In this document: positions 32,662 to 41,893 of the stretch, piece after piece
Position numbering within the stretch: the first letter of the stretch is position 1
Layout of the letters: each line of letters begins with the position of its first letter
Assembly (NCBI RefSeq): GCF_000337515.1
Contig: NZ_AOIQ01000015.1
Coordinates: 1-48,744, forward strand
Direction: 5' to 3'
DNA: 48,744 bases
From: Halovivax asiaticus JCM 14624
Lineage (GTDB): Archaea > Halobacteriota > Halobacteria > Halobacteriales > Natrialbaceae
Made by a program: the position numbers and the translations under genes
Notes under the pieces: model-generated
Seen by the model: only the letters and a program-made list of their open reading frames with translations
The model's database searches: none
What the model was told of the DNA's origin: nothing

Positions 32662-34341
32662 TTACATCATGCCGCCCATACCGCCGCCCATGCCACCCAT
32701 GCCGCCGCCCATTCCGCCTGGGCCGCCGGCCGGCATGTCGTCGCCCTCGTCGTCGTCAGCGACGGCGAGGTCGCCCGCGGCGATGACGTCGTCGATGCGC
32801 AGCAGCATGACGGCGGCCTCGGTCGCGGAGTCGATGGCCTGGGTCTTGACGCGCTTCGGTTCGTAGACGCCGTCGGCTTCCATGTCGACGGTGTCGCCGG
32901 TGTAGGCGTCGAGCCCGGCGCCGGTCTCGCCGGCGTCGTGGTCGGAGCGCAGTTCGACCAGCGAGTCGATGGGGTCGAGACCGGCGTTCTCGGCGAGGGT
33001 GCGCGGGATGACCTCTAACGCGTCGGCGAAGGCCTCGACGGCGAGCTGTTCGCGGCCGCCGACGGAGTCGGCGTAGTCGCGCAGGGCGAGCGAGAGCTCG
33101 ACTTCGGGTGCGCCGCCGCCGGCGAGCACCTTGCCGTCCTCGATGGTGGTGCGGACGACGCCGATGGCGTCCTCGATGGCGCGGTCGACCTCGTCGATGA
33201 CGTGTTCGGTGCCACCGCGGAGGATGAGGGTGACGGCCTGGGCGTCCTCGACGTCCTCGACGAAGACGTGTTCGTCACCGGCGATCTCCTTCTGGGAGAC
33301 GGAGCCGGCGAAGCCGAGGTCGTCTTCGGTGATGTCGTCGACGGAGGAGACGGGCGTCGCGCCGGTCGAGCGGGCGATCTGCTGGGCGTCGGAGTTCTTG
33401 ACGCGGCGGACGGCCAGGATGCCCTCCTGGGCGAGGTAGTGCTGGGCCATGTCGTCGATGCCGGAGTCGACGAAGACGGCGTCGGCGCCGACGTCGGCGA
33501 GCTGGTCGACCATCTCCTCGAGCTGGGCCTCTTCCTGCTCGATGAACTGCTGGAGCTGGTCGGGGTCGGTGACGTTGACCTCGGCGTCGATCTCGGTCTC
33601 CTTGACCTCGAGGGCGCCGTCGATGACGGCGACGTTGGCGTCCTCGACGAAGTACGGCATGTTGTCGGAGACGCGGCTCTTGTTGACGAGGACGCCTTCG
33701 ACGAGTTCGGAGTTCTCGATGGCGCCGCCGACGACCTTCTCGACGGAGATGTTGTCCGTGTCGATGCCGTCGTCGTCGGCGACCGTGCGGACGGCGTCGA
33801 CGACGAGCTCCGAGAGGAGGTCGCGGGCGTTCTCCGCGCCCTTGCCGGTCATCGCGGTGGCGGAGATCTGCTGGAGGATCTCCTTGTCGTCGGCGTCGAC
33901 GTCAATCGCGACGTCGTCGAGGGTCTCCGTGGCCTTCTGGGCGGCCTGGCGGTAGCCCTGCGCGACGGTGGTCGCGTGGATGTCCTGATCGAGGAGTTCC
34001 TCGGCGCGCTTGAGCAGTTCACCGGCGACGACGACGGCGGAGGTGGTGCCGTCGCCGACTTCGCTCTCCTGGGTCTCGGCGACGTCGACGATCATGTCGG
34101 CGGCCGGGTGGTCGATCTCCATCTCCGTCAGGAGGGTGACACCGTCGTTGGTGACGATGACGGAGCCACTGGAGTCGACGAGCATCTTGTCCATGCCCTT
34201 CGGGCCGAGCGTGGTGCGGACGGACTCCGCGACGGCCTTGCCGGCCTGGATGTTCATCGACTGTGCGTCTTTACCCGATGTGCGCTGACTGTCGTCCGAG
34301 AGGACGATGAGGGGCTGGTTGCCCATCTGCTGCTGAGCCAT
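32662..34341 (-). CDS. ths: thermosome (group II chaperonin) subunit
   Basis: A 559-aa chaperonin subunit that builds the double-ring protein-folding cage. ATP-site motifs are present: [11 protein letters not shown] and NDGVTLL near the N-terminus, GDGTTSAVV, and the C-terminal [10 protein letters not shown] region. The C-terminus is a haloarchaeal GGM-repeat tail ([12 protein letters not shown]...), which lies inside the cavity. The start is ATG 34341; an earlier in-frame start at 34347 would leave almost no room for a leader because the TATA box is at 34368-34376. The gene is monocistronic, with the strong hairpin after its stop codon. Confidence 0.95.
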   Translation of the reverse strand: MAQQQMGNQPLIVLSDDSQRTSGKDAQSMNIQAGKAVAESVRTTLGPKGMDKMLVDSSGSVIVTNDGVTLLTEMEIDHPAADMIVDVAETQESEVGDGTTSAVVVAGELLKRAEELLDQDIHATTVAQGYRQAAQKATETLDDVAIDVDADDKEILQQISATAMTGKGAENARDLLSELVVDAVRTVADDDGIDTDNISVEKVVGGAIENSELVEGVLVNKSRVSDNMPYFVEDANVAVIDGALEVKETEIDAEVNVTDPDQLQQFIEQEEAQLEEMVDQLADVGADAVFVDSGIDDMAQHYLAQEGILAVRRVKNSDAQQIARSTGATPVSSVDDITEDDLGFAGSVSQKEIAGDEHVFVEDVEDAQAVTLILRGGTEHVIDEVDRAIEDAIGVVRTTIEDGKVLAGGGAPEVELSLALRDYADSVGGREQLAVEAFADALEVIPRTLAENAGLDPIDSLVELRSDHDAGETGAGLDAYTGDTVDMEADGVYEPKRVKTQAIDSATEAAVMLLRIDDVIAAGDLAVADDDEGDDMPAGGPGGMGGGMGGMGGGMGGMM

Positions 34342-34367
34342 AGTCACTCGAAGGATTGTTTGTGATT

Positions 34368-34376
34368 CTATATAGG
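34368..34376 (-). promoter_or_regulatory. TATA box of the thermosome gene
   Basis: On the minus strand CCTATATAG is centred about 31 nt before the ATG at 34341, giving a nearly leaderless transcript. Sequence further upstream is AT-richer than average, as usual for strong haloarchaeal promoters. No known heat-shock operator was identified. Confidence 0.7.
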
Positions 34377-34618
34377 CTTTTCGCTCCTTGTCGTCCGACT
34401 GCCGCCCGTGTGTGGGATTCGGAGACTATGTGGTCATCTAGCACGCGGGGTTTAAGTACGGTTTTCGCTGGGAAAACCGCTGTCTGGGACACGTGGGCCG
34501 ACTGCTGGTGGTCGGTTGCTGTTGGTCGGCTACTGTTTCACCTGGAGAACCGGTTGGGATGTGGTCGCCAGAACGTCAGGCTGCCGTTGTCTCTCGGCGA
34601 TCAGGTCTGTGCCGGCGA

Positions 34619-35188
34619 TCAGGCCTGTTCTTCGGTTCCCGAGCCCGGGAAGCGGTGGTACTCGAGCCCCTGCCGTTTGAGTTCGTTGTGCTTCTCTTCC
34701 AAGAACGAGTAGACCGCACCGTGGGGTGCGCCGTCGAGAAGCATCTCTGCGGCGGTGCGGACGACGTCGACCTGTTCCGGCGTCCCGATGATCGCGAGGG
34801 TCGAGCCGTAGATGACGACGGAGGCGCCGGAGAGTTCCTCCATGAGTTCGCGCGTGCGGCCGTTCTCGCCGATCAGTCGGCCCTTCTGTCGCTTCATGTC
34901 GTTCGCGTTGCGGGACGCTGTGTCGATGTCGACGATGTCGAACATCATCAGTTCGTCGTCGAGCAGCGCCAGGGCGTCCTCGGGGGCGAATCCGCGCCCG
35001 ATCGCCCGGACGATGTCCGGTCCCTTCAGGCCGAGCACGGGATCGCCGACGGTCTCGACCGCGACCGACCCGTTCTCGGAGTCGATGTCGAGCCTGACCT
35101 CGGCGGCCGACTCGATCTCCCGCATCGTCTCCCCGCCGCTGCCGATGAGGACACCGATGCGGTCCTGCGGAATCTTCACGTGCTGCAT
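34619..35188 (-). CDS. KH-domain RNA-binding protein (archaeal Dim2/Pno1-like)
   Basis: A 189-aa protein with two KH domains. The first starts at residue 1 (HVKIPQDRIGVLIGSGGETM, GxxG loop GSGG) and the second near residue 95 (KRQKGRLIGENGRTRELMEELSG, loop GENG, then VVIYGSTLAIIGTPEQV). The C-terminal tail is EEKHNELKRQGLEYHRFPG. This is the archaeal relative of Dim2/Pno1, which helps mature 16S rRNA in the small-subunit precursor. In many archaea it is next to RIO1 and eIF1A genes; here RIO1 lies about 7 kb away. The ATG at 35188 begins exactly at the conserved motif; anything upstream is unconserved. Confidence 0.9.
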   Translation of the reverse strand: MQHVKIPQDRIGVLIGSGGETMREIESAAEVRLDIDSENGSVAVETVGDPVLGLKGPDIVRAIGRGFAPEDALALLDDELMMFDIVDIDTASRNANDMKRQKGRLIGENGRTRELMEELSGASVVIYGSTLAIIGTPEQVDVVRTAAEMLLDGAPHGAVYSFLEEKHNELKRQGLEYHRFPGSGTEEQA

Positions 35189-35213
35189 AGTCGGCCCTAT
35201 TCGGTGCGCGGGG

Positions 35214-35885
35214 TTAAGCCCTTGGACCGAACTGGCCTGCAGTGGTGCCCGTCGCCCCGCGGCGGACGGCGAGGTAGCCACCGAACGCGCCCAGGAGAAT
35301 CGGATAGAGCAGCCCTGCCAGCAGCAGCGCTTCGGTGAATTCGACGCTTGCGGACGTCCCTTCGTCACCGGTGAACTCGAACACTTGCGCCCCGATCGCA
35401 GCCGTGAGCAGATAGCCGATGGTCAGCGTCGCGCCGATCTTCGCTCCGTCCTCCGGCGACGCGGTCGCCGGGAGCACCCGCGCTGCGAGCAGGTAACCCG
35501 CGCCGATCAGGACGACGACCGGGACGAGCCGCCAGAGGATTTCGGGGAGTACGGCCTCTTCCATGAGCGCACCGAACATGTCGAACGATATCGATCCGAA
35601 CACCGAGTCCACGCCGAGATCGACGAAGTGAGTACCAAAGTACAGCCATCCGAGCACCGTCAGAAGCCCCGGTTCGTCTCCCTGCGAATCGACCTCGTCG
35701 GTCTCGTCGGTCACGCTATCGTCGAGCACTCCCTCGGCCATCACGAGGCCGCTGAGCAGGATGAATCCCAGGACGAACGCGCCGATTCCGACGACCAGCG
35801 CGTGCTGCCACGGAACGTCGTCGAAGACCGATTCTCGATTGTCGCCCGTTGCTGTGTGTGCCTCCGTTGGTTTCGGTGCTGTCAT
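35214..35885 (-). CDS. hypothetical membrane protein (five predicted TM segments)
   Basis: A 223-aa protein of unknown function from the ATG at 35885 (a GTG at 35900 is possible). After a polar N-terminus come hydrophobic segments ALVVGIGAFVLGFILLSGLVM, LLTVLGWLYFGTHFVDL, ILWRLVPVVVLIGAGYLLAARVL, IGATLTIGYLLTAAIGAQVFEF and ALLLAGLLYPILLGAFGGYLAV, separated by short acidic loops. It lies between the KH gene and trpS, all on the minus strand, with only 25 bp to the KH gene start, so co-transcription is possible. No family recognised with certainty. Confidence 0.7.
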   Translation of the reverse strand: MTAPKPTEAHTATGDNRESVFDDVPWQHALVVGIGAFVLGFILLSGLVMAEGVLDDSVTDETDEVDSQGDEPGLLTVLGWLYFGTHFVDLGVDSVFGSISFDMFGALMEEAVLPEILWRLVPVVVLIGAGYLLAARVLPATASPEDGAKIGATLTIGYLLTAAIGAQVFEFTGDEGTSASVEFTEALLLAGLLYPILLGAFGGYLAVRRGATGTTAGQFGPRA

Positions 35886-35992
35886 TTCGGCAGCGTTCAC
35901 GGTCCCGGTAGGTAACGTTGATGGCCCCTCGATCGGTCGGCCATACTGGCCGGTATCGATACTACGCCGGTCTCGGCGGTCCGTCCGCGTGG

Positions 35993-37309
35993 CTATTCCC
36001 GGTCCTCTCGGTGGAGGGAGGTCGACCGGTGACGCGGGACGCCGACCCGTTCGAGCGCTCGCGCACGTTCTCCCGGGCGGAGCCGATACGGGCCGAGTTC
36101 GTCCGCGAGCGGCCCGAGCGCTTCGCGCCGGCGCTGATGATCTGCCAGGAAGTCCGCGATTCGGTCGATCGCGAGCTCCTTCAGTTCGCCGCTCAACAAC
36201 TCGCCGGCACGGTACGCGCGCTCGATCCGCTCGAGTTCGACATCGTTTGGTTCGAACAGGTAGCGCAGGTACTGGAACGGCACGTCGACGCTGGGGTCGC
36301 CGCCACGTTCCCGGTGTTTCTCGACCGTCGATTGCCCGCCCGTGTAGGCGTGCTCGCGGATGGTTTTCGCGACCGTTTCGCGGTCGTCGGTCAACTCGAT
36401 CGACGGGGCGTCGTCCGAGGAACTCAGCTTCCCCGGGCCGTCGAGGGCGGGAAGGAAGCGACCGAGGAGCGCGCCCGGTTTTTCGACGGGGAGTGACTCC
36501 CTGGCCGCGAGATCGCGGCAGACCCTGACGTGCGGATCCTGATCGACGGCGATGGGGACCAGCGTCGGTTGCTGTCCCTCGACCAGTTGCGGGAGCAGGA
36601 GGTGCGTGGCCTGGACGGCCGGGTAGAACGACAGTCCCACGTTGTCCTGTTCGCCGTAGACCGCGTCGACGGTCGCCGGCGTCAGTCGCTCGGCCAGCGA
36701 GACGGCGAGGGGATAGATCACGTCGGCGTCGGCGATGTCGAGGACGATCCGCGTTCGCTCGGGATCGAAGCCGACGGCGAGGACGTCCCGCAGGTTGTCG
36801 CGGGTGTACTCGCCGATCTCGTCGAACGTCAGGTCTCTGGAGAGGAGCTTCTCGTCGTCCGAAAACGGGAGGTACACCGTCGCTCCCGTCTCGTCCTGGA
36901 AGCGCTTTGCGAGGTACAGCGGGAGGACGTGACCGAGGTGGAGCGGGCCCGAGGGGCCGACGCCGGTGACGATCGCGTGTGGCTGGCCCGTGTCGGCGGC
37001 GTCGAGATACCGATCGACGTCGCGACCGGCGTACATCGTCCGCCGCCGGATCGCTGGATGGTCTGGGAACCGCTCGATCTGTTCGTCGGAGAGCGGTTCG
37101 GCGCCGAACTCTGAAACGAGGCGCTCGTACTCGATGCCGGTGACGGTGTCGCCCTCGAGTCGTGTCGACGATGATTGTTCGGGCGAATGCTCGGTGGCCG
37201 ATGTGGCTGGGTCGGACGAGTGTTCGCCGGTCGCTGTGGCTGGATCGGGCGGGTGTTCACTGGTCGATTCCGCTGTGTCGGGTGCGTCGGATGGATCGTG
37301 TCGTGCCAT
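35993..37309 (-). CDS. trpS: tryptophan--tRNA ligase
   Basis: A 438-aa class I aminoacyl-tRNA synthetase charging tRNA-Trp. The signature motifs are PLHLGH (HIGH type) after VTGVGPSG, and KLSSS (KMSKS type) after FLPALDGPG. Other family features: the first ARS block FSDDEKLL, DADVIYPLAVSLAERL, LLLPQLVEG and PIAVDQDPHVRVCRDLA, the last binding tryptophan and adenylate. The first about 50 residues are a low-complexity tail with approximate repeats (EHPPDPATATG, EHSSDPATSAT, EHSPEQSSS) that no catalytic function requires. Haloarchaea commonly have two trpS paralogues; this resembles the shorter type. The start at 37309 could be later, since only the repeats precede the catalytic body. Confidence 0.93.
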   Translation of the reverse strand: MARHDPSDAPDTAESTSEHPPDPATATGEHSSDPATSATEHSPEQSSSTRLEGDTVTGIEYERLVSEFGAEPLSDEQIERFPDHPAIRRRTMYAGRDVDRYLDAADTGQPHAIVTGVGPSGPLHLGHVLPLYLAKRFQDETGATVYLPFSDDEKLLSRDLTFDEIGEYTRDNLRDVLAVGFDPERTRIVLDIADADVIYPLAVSLAERLTPATVDAVYGEQDNVGLSFYPAVQATHLLLPQLVEGQQPTLVPIAVDQDPHVRVCRDLAARESLPVEKPGALLGRFLPALDGPGKLSSSDDAPSIELTDDRETVAKTIREHAYTGGQSTVEKHRERGGDPSVDVPFQYLRYLFEPNDVELERIERAYRAGELLSGELKELAIDRIADFLADHQRRREALGPLADELGPYRLRPGERARALERVGVPRHRSTSLHREDRE

Positions 37310-37657
37310 TGTGCGTCGCTGCGGGTCGAACTGCGTGCTGTCGGATAGCTATCCGGGAGCGGTGGAGAGAACGAAGGGAGCTGTCGACATCGCAGCGCCG
37401 GGTTAGGCCGCGACGCCGTCGACGGCGACACTGTCCGCTCTCGATGGGCGACGCCAGCACCAGCCGAGAGCGGGGCGCATGTGTCTTCGTAGTCGATTCG
37501 TTCACCTAACGGTTTCGCCCCGCACACCGTTCGTCTGTCCCGCCGTGGTCCGGTCACAAGTGGGGATCCGTCAGTTCTGTTACGTTAGTTCGTTTTATCG
37601 TACTCGCGAGGTCGGTTGGCGTATAGAATCGTCACTGATCGTCGCACGAATCTCGGG
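37310..37657. other. intergenic region upstream of trpS and of the thi-like operon
   Basis: I see no coding potential or RNA gene. It contains the divergent 5' regions of trpS (minus) and the ABC importer (plus), a 14-bp GC palindrome CGCCGTCGACGGCG at 37414-37427, and an AT-richer stretch from about 37560 on. I looked for a TPP riboswitch and found none. Confidence 0.6.
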
Positions 37658-37694
37658 ATATAAATGCTGGTTCTTAAGACCACTCAGTGGAACC
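37658..37694 (+). promoter_or_regulatory. promoter and operator candidate of the thiB-like gene
   Basis: A TATA box (ATATAAA, 37658-37664) is followed by a nested inverted repeat: GGTTC (37669-37673) / GAACC (37690-37694) and inside it CCACT-C-AGTGG (37680-37690). The pair spans the expected transcription start, about 17-20 nt before the ATG at 37703. A repressor such as the haloarchaeal ThiR (HTH plus ThiN domain) could bind here and block thiamine-uptake genes when thiamine is abundant; the match to its site is not verified. Confidence 0.5.
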
Positions 37695-37702
37695 ATCCAG
37701 TA

Positions 37703-38812
37703 ATGAAACGACGCACGTTCGTCGGCGCGATCGGTGGCGGGACGCTCGCAGGGGTCGCTGGCTGTCTCACACGCGACGAGAGCGGGTCGCCGAATTCGGG
37801 GGACGACCTGTCGGGTTCTCCGAAGTCGGGGACCATCACGGTCGCCACGTACGATTCCATGATCGACGGGACCGATCCGGCGGGTACTTGGTTGAAGGAG
37901 GCGTTCGAGGAGGCCTACCCGGACGCGACCCTGGAGTGGACGACGGCGGAGAACGGACTCAACCACTACATCCAGCGTGAAGCGCAGGATGCCTCGCTCG
38001 AGGCGGACGTCTATCTGGGGGTCAACGTCGACGACCTGGCCCGCATCGACGACGAGCTCGGCGACGGCGGGCTCTTTCTCGAACTCGCCGACGACCGACT
38101 CGACCGGACCGACCGCATCCGCGACGGCCTGGCGATGGGCGACCCGCACGGCCGGGTTCGTCCGTTCGACACCGGGTACATCAGCCTGGTCTACGACGAG
38201 ACCGTCGTCGATGCACCCGAGACGTTCGACGACCTGCTTGACCCCGCCTACGAGGGGACGCTCCTCGCCCAGAACGCCCAGGCGTCGGACCCGGGCCAGG
38301 CGTTCTTGCTGTGGACGATCGATGCGTACGGCGAGGACGACTATCTCGAGTACTGGAACGACCTCGCGGCTAACGATGTCCGCATCCTCAAAGACTGGAC
38401 CGAATCGTACTACGGCGCGTACATGGAAGAAGAGCGGCCGATGGTGGTCTCGTACTCGACCGACCAGGTGTTCGCGGCCGCCGAGGGCTACGACATGAGC
38501 CGCCACCAGATCGCGTTTCCCGAGGGGCAGGGCTACGCCAACCCCGAGGGTGTCGGCGTCTTCGACCGGGCGTCGAACGCGGCGCTCGCGCACACGTTCG
38601 TCGACTTCCTGTTCTCGAGCGACGCCCAGGCCGAGATCGCCCAGCGAAACGTCCAGTTCCCGGCGGTTGCCCCCGAGCACGTCGATCTGGCCGACGACTT
38701 CGACCAGTACGCCCACGAACCGCCCGAAGCCGTGACGATCGGCTACGACCGACTCCGGGGCAACCTCGACGGCTGGGTCGAGGAGTGGGCGCGCGACCGG
38801 ACCGGGCTGTAG
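37703..38812 (+). CDS. thiB: thiamine-type ABC transporter substrate-binding lipoprotein
   Basis: A 369-aa extracellular binding protein. The N-terminus is a Tat signal with lipobox: MKRRTFVGAIGG then LAGVAGC, with Cys21 the likely lipid-anchored residue. A Ser/Gly-rich linker follows, then the periplasmic-binding-protein body with thiamine-binding motifs: TVATYDSM near the start, ADVYLGVNVDDLARID, RPFDTGYISLVYDE, WTESYYGAYMEEERPMVVSYSTD and SDAQAEIAQRNVQFPAV. These match bacterial ThiB from memory. It delivers the ligand to the fused permease downstream, which starts 4 nt after its stop codon. The start is fixed by the Tat motif and the TATA box. Confidence 0.86.
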   Translation: MKRRTFVGAIGGGTLAGVAGCLTRDESGSPNSGDDLSGSPKSGTITVATYDSMIDGTDPAGTWLKEAFEEAYPDATLEWTTAENGLNHYIQREAQDASLEADVYLGVNVDDLARIDDELGDGGLFLELADDRLDRTDRIRDGLAMGDPHGRVRPFDTGYISLVYDETVVDAPETFDDLLDPAYEGTLLAQNAQASDPGQAFLLWTIDAYGEDDYLEYWNDLAANDVRILKDWTESYYGAYMEEERPMVVSYSTDQVFAAAEGYDMSRHQIAFPEGQGYANPEGVGVFDRASNAALAHTFVDFLFSSDAQAEIAQRNVQFPAVAPEHVDLADDFDQYAHEPPEAVTIGYDRLRGNLDGWVEEWARDRTGL

Positions 38813-38816
38813 GGTC

Positions 38817-40769
38817 GTGTCCGACGACGAGCCCCGGCACGACCGGCCGTCCGACACCGCAACCGGCAGGGATGTGACCGACCGGACTGGAGTCGAGACG
38901 GCTCGAATCGAGGCCGTGACCGCCTGGATCGAGCGTCACGCACTGACGCTCCTCGCGCTCGCCACCGCGGCGACTCTGGCAGTGATGCTGTACGTCCCGG
39001 TCGCGATCGTCTTCGCTGAGGCCGTCGTCGATCGTGGCTCGGTCACGCTCGCATCGTTCGCTGACGTCCTCTCAGACCCGTTCTTCGTCGGCGAGCTGGC
39101 GACGATCGCTGCCGATCCGCTTGCGCTCTCGGACCATCTCGCGGGGATTTGGGGGTGGCTGACGGCAATTTCGATCTCCGCGACCGCCGTGACCGTCCCG
39201 GGAATCGGGATCTCGATCCCGTGGTTCGCCGTCGATACCCCGAGCCTCCGTCTGGGCCTGTTCGGCTTTACGGCCTACCAGGCGGCCCTCTCGACGTTCG
39301 CCAGCCTCGCACTCGGGCTCCCGGCCGCGGCCGTCCTCGCGAAATACGACTTCCGGGGCCGCCGAACGATCCGGTCACTGACGATCCTCCCGTTCGTCCT
39401 CCCCGGCATTCTCGTCGCGGTCGGCTTCTACGCGACGTTCGGACGGGCGGGAACGATCAACTCCCTCCTCGGCGTCGTCGGCCTGGGCCCGTATCCGTTC
39501 ATCGAGTGGAATCCGCTCGCGATCGTGATCGTGGCCCACGCCTTCTACAACGCGCCGCTGATCGCTCGGGTGACGGTCGCCGCCTGGGAGGCCGTCGACG
39601 TCAGGAGCGTCGAGACCGCCCGCAGTCTGGGGGCGAGTCGGCGCCGTGCATTCGTCGACGTCGTCCTCCCGCAACTGCGCCCGGCGATCCTCGCCGGAGC
39701 CCTCTTGACGTTCATCTTCACGTTCATGACGTTCCCGATCGTCCTCGCACTCGGCGGGCTGGAACTTGCGACCGTCGAGGTCTGGATCTACGATCGGGTC
39801 AGCCGGCTCGCCCTCACCGAAGCCGCGACGCTCGCCATCCTCGAGACCGTCATCTCGCTCGGGCTAACCTATGCCTACCTCCGCTACGAGTCCGCCCAGT
39901 CGGGGCTCTCGGCGACCGGCTCTCCGCCCCCACGCGAACCCCTGTTTCCGAATCTGCGGAGCGTCGTCTCGCCCCGTCGACTCGCGATCGTCGGCTACGG
40001 CCTCCTCGCGCTGGTCGTCTTCGTCGGCCCGCTCGCGAGCCTCGTTCTCGGAAGCGTCACCGACGGGAGCGGGTTCACCCTCCGTCACTACGCGTTCCTG
40101 CTCGATCGTCAGCTCGAGGGCGAGTCGTTTCAGACGCTACCTGTCCGCGCCATCGTGAACTCGTTACTCTTCGGGCTTGCGACGCTCCTCGTGGCCGTTC
40201 CCATGGGTGTCGTCGTCTCCGTGGTGACGACGCGGGCCGGCCGGAGCGGGACGGTCGTCGACACGCTCGCCATGCTTCCGCTCGCGGTCAGCGGCATCGT
40301 CTTCGGGATCGGCCTCCTGCAGGGGCTCGTCTTCGGGATCTCGCTGCCCGGTGGGTGGCGCCTGCAGGTGACCGGGACCGTGGCGATCGTCGCCGCCCAC
40401 GCCGTCGCCGCGTACCCGTTCGTCACGCGAACCGTCTCGCCGCAACTCGACGACCTCGACCCGGCGCTGGTCGAATCCGCCCGGGCCCTCGGCGCCTCGC
40501 GGGGTCGGGCGCTGCTCGACGTCGAACTCCCGCTCGTCGCCTCCGCCATCGTCGCCGGGGCCGCCTTCGCGTTCGCCATCTCGATCGGCGAGTTCTCTTC
40601 GACGGTGATTTTGGCGACCGGGAGCGACGCTTACACCATGCCAGTGGCCGTCGAGCGCTACCTCGGCCGGCGATCCGGTCCCGCCCTCGCCATGGGAACG
40701 GTGCTCCTCGCCGTCACCGCAGCCAGCTTCGTCGTCGTCGACCGCGTCGGCGGGAGGTTCGAGCAGTGA
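38817..40769 (+). CDS. thiP: fused ABC transporter permease (ThiP-like)
   Basis: A 650-aa integral membrane protein with about twelve hydrophobic segments arranged as two permease halves, as in bacterial ThiP. Each half ends with an EAA loop that contacts the ATPase: ETARSLGASRRRAFVDVVLPQLRPAI (near residue 265) and VESARALGASRGRALLDVELPLVASAI (near residue 555). A roughly 40-residue polar N-terminus precedes the first segment. The GTG start at 38817 lies 4 nt after the binding-protein stop, and the gene overlaps the ATPase gene by 4 bp (GTGA, 40766-40769). Confidence 0.87.
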   Translation: MSDDEPRHDRPSDTATGRDVTDRTGVETARIEAVTAWIERHALTLLALATAATLAVMLYVPVAIVFAEAVVDRGSVTLASFADVLSDPFFVGELATIAADPLALSDHLAGIWGWLTAISISATAVTVPGIGISIPWFAVDTPSLRLGLFGFTAYQAALSTFASLALGLPAAAVLAKYDFRGRRTIRSLTILPFVLPGILVAVGFYATFGRAGTINSLLGVVGLGPYPFIEWNPLAIVIVAHAFYNAPLIARVTVAAWEAVDVRSVETARSLGASRRRAFVDVVLPQLRPAILAGALLTFIFTFMTFPIVLALGGLELATVEVWIYDRVSRLALTEAATLAILETVISLGLTYAYLRYESAQSGLSATGSPPPREPLFPNLRSVVSPRRLAIVGYGLLALVVFVGPLASLVLGSVTDGSGFTLRHYAFLLDRQLEGESFQTLPVRAIVNSLLFGLATLLVAVPMGVVVSVVTTRAGRSGTVVDTLAMLPLAVSGIVFGIGLLQGLVFGISLPGGWRLQVTGTVAIVAAHAVAAYPFVTRTVSPQLDDLDPALVESARALGASRGRALLDVELPLVASAIVAGAAFAFAISIGEFSSTVILATGSDAYTMPVAVERYLGRRSGPALAMGTVLLAVTAASFVVVDRVGGRFEQ

Positions 40770-41854
40770 CCGATCTCCGGCTCGACGGCGTCTCGAAGCG
40801 CTACGGCGGGGGAGGGGGAACCTCACCCGACGCGGCCGACGAACCGGGAACGCTCGCCCTGCGCGACGTCGACCTGACGATCCGCGACGGCGAGTTCTTC
40901 ACGCTCGTCGGTCCCTCCGGCTGCGGGAAGACGACCACGTTACGGACGATCGCCGGCTTCGAGGACCCCACGAACGGGCGTGTCTCGTTCGACGGGGACG
41001 ACGTCACCGGCGTCGCTCCCGAACGCCGAGACGTCGGCGTCGTCTTCCAGAGCTACGCGCTCTTTCCGCACATGACCGTCGCCGAGAACGTCGGCTACGG
41101 CCTGCAATTTCGCGATCCGCCCACAGGCACGTCCCGCGACGACCGAATCGAGCACCTGCTCGACCTCGTCGATCTCGCCGGGATGGGCGAGCGCGACCCG
41201 GCACAGCTCTCCGGCGGACAACAACAGCGTGTGGCCCTCGCCCGTGCGCTGGCGCCGGAACCCTCCCTGCTCCTGCTCGACGAACCGATGAGCGCACTGG
41301 ACGCTCGCCTCCGGGAGTCGCTGCGCCGACAGGTGAAACGAATCCAGACCCAGCTCGACATTACGACCGTCTACGTCACCCACGATCAGTCGGAGGCGCT
41401 GGCCATCTCGGACCGCCTCGCCGTCATGAACGCCGGCCGGGTCGAACAGGTTGGCTCGCCACGAGAGATCTACCGGGAACCGGCGACGCGCTTCGTCGCC
41501 GAGTTCGTCGGCGACAACAACGTCTTCGAGGGCACTGTCGACGAGACGACCGACGAGCGGTCACGCGTCACCGTCGACGGGCGGACGTTTTTCCTCCCGG
41601 CACTCCCCGACACCGCCGATCGGGTCACGTTCTGCGTCCGGCCGGACGCCCTCTCGCGAGCCGCCGAGCACAACCGTTTCACCGTCGCCGTCGAAACGAC
41701 CGAATTCCTGGGCGAGCGTGTCCGGTGTAACGGTCGATGGAACGGCCGGCTGATCGTGTTGCACGTCGACGACCCTATCGACGGACGGTCGGCGGACGGC
41801 GACCTCACCGTCGGGTTCGAGCCGTCGGCTGCACACGTCGTCGACGTCGAATAA
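40766..41854 (+). CDS. thiQ: ABC transporter ATP-binding protein (ThiQ/PotA-like)
   Basis: A 362-aa ATPase energising the importer. Motifs: Walker A GPSGCGKTTT, Q-loop VFQSYALFPHMTVAENV, signature LSGGQQQRVALARAL, Walker B LLLLDEPMSALD and the H-loop VYVTHDQSEAL. It is longer than bacterial ThiQ (about 230 aa) because of a C-terminal TOBE-like regulatory domain from about residue 250 (VGDNNVFEGTV), more like PotA/MalK ATPases. The linked binding protein makes thiamine the likely ligand. A Gly-rich insertion (GGGGGTSPDAADEPG) sits before the first strand. Confidence 0.86.
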   Translation: MTDLRLDGVSKRYGGGGGTSPDAADEPGTLALRDVDLTIRDGEFFTLVGPSGCGKTTTLRTIAGFEDPTNGRVSFDGDDVTGVAPERRDVGVVFQSYALFPHMTVAENVGYGLQFRDPPTGTSRDDRIEHLLDLVDLAGMGERDPAQLSGGQQQRVALARALAPEPSLLLLDEPMSALDARLRESLRRQVKRIQTQLDITTVYVTHDQSEALAISDRLAVMNAGRVEQVGSPREIYREPATRFVAEFVGDNNVFEGTVDETTDERSRVTVDGRTFFLPALPDTADRVTFCVRPDALSRAAEHNRFTVAVETTEFLGERVRCNGRWNGRLIVLHVDDPIDGRSADGDLTVGFEPSAAHVVDVE

Positions 41855-41893
41855 GAGTCCACTGTCGCGAACGCCGGCTCGCGTACCGTCTCG

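Noticed and set aside
33202-34365. 387-codon frame on the plus strand opposite the thermosome
   Set aside because: Pure Asp/Gly/Val/Leu shadow of the thermosome gene; no promoter and no homology I know.
37600-37702. Possible TPP (THI-box) riboswitch before the thiB-like gene
   Set aside because: Neither the CUGAGA nor the ACCUGAU-GG-UAAU core is present; the TATA box leaves room only for a very short leader.
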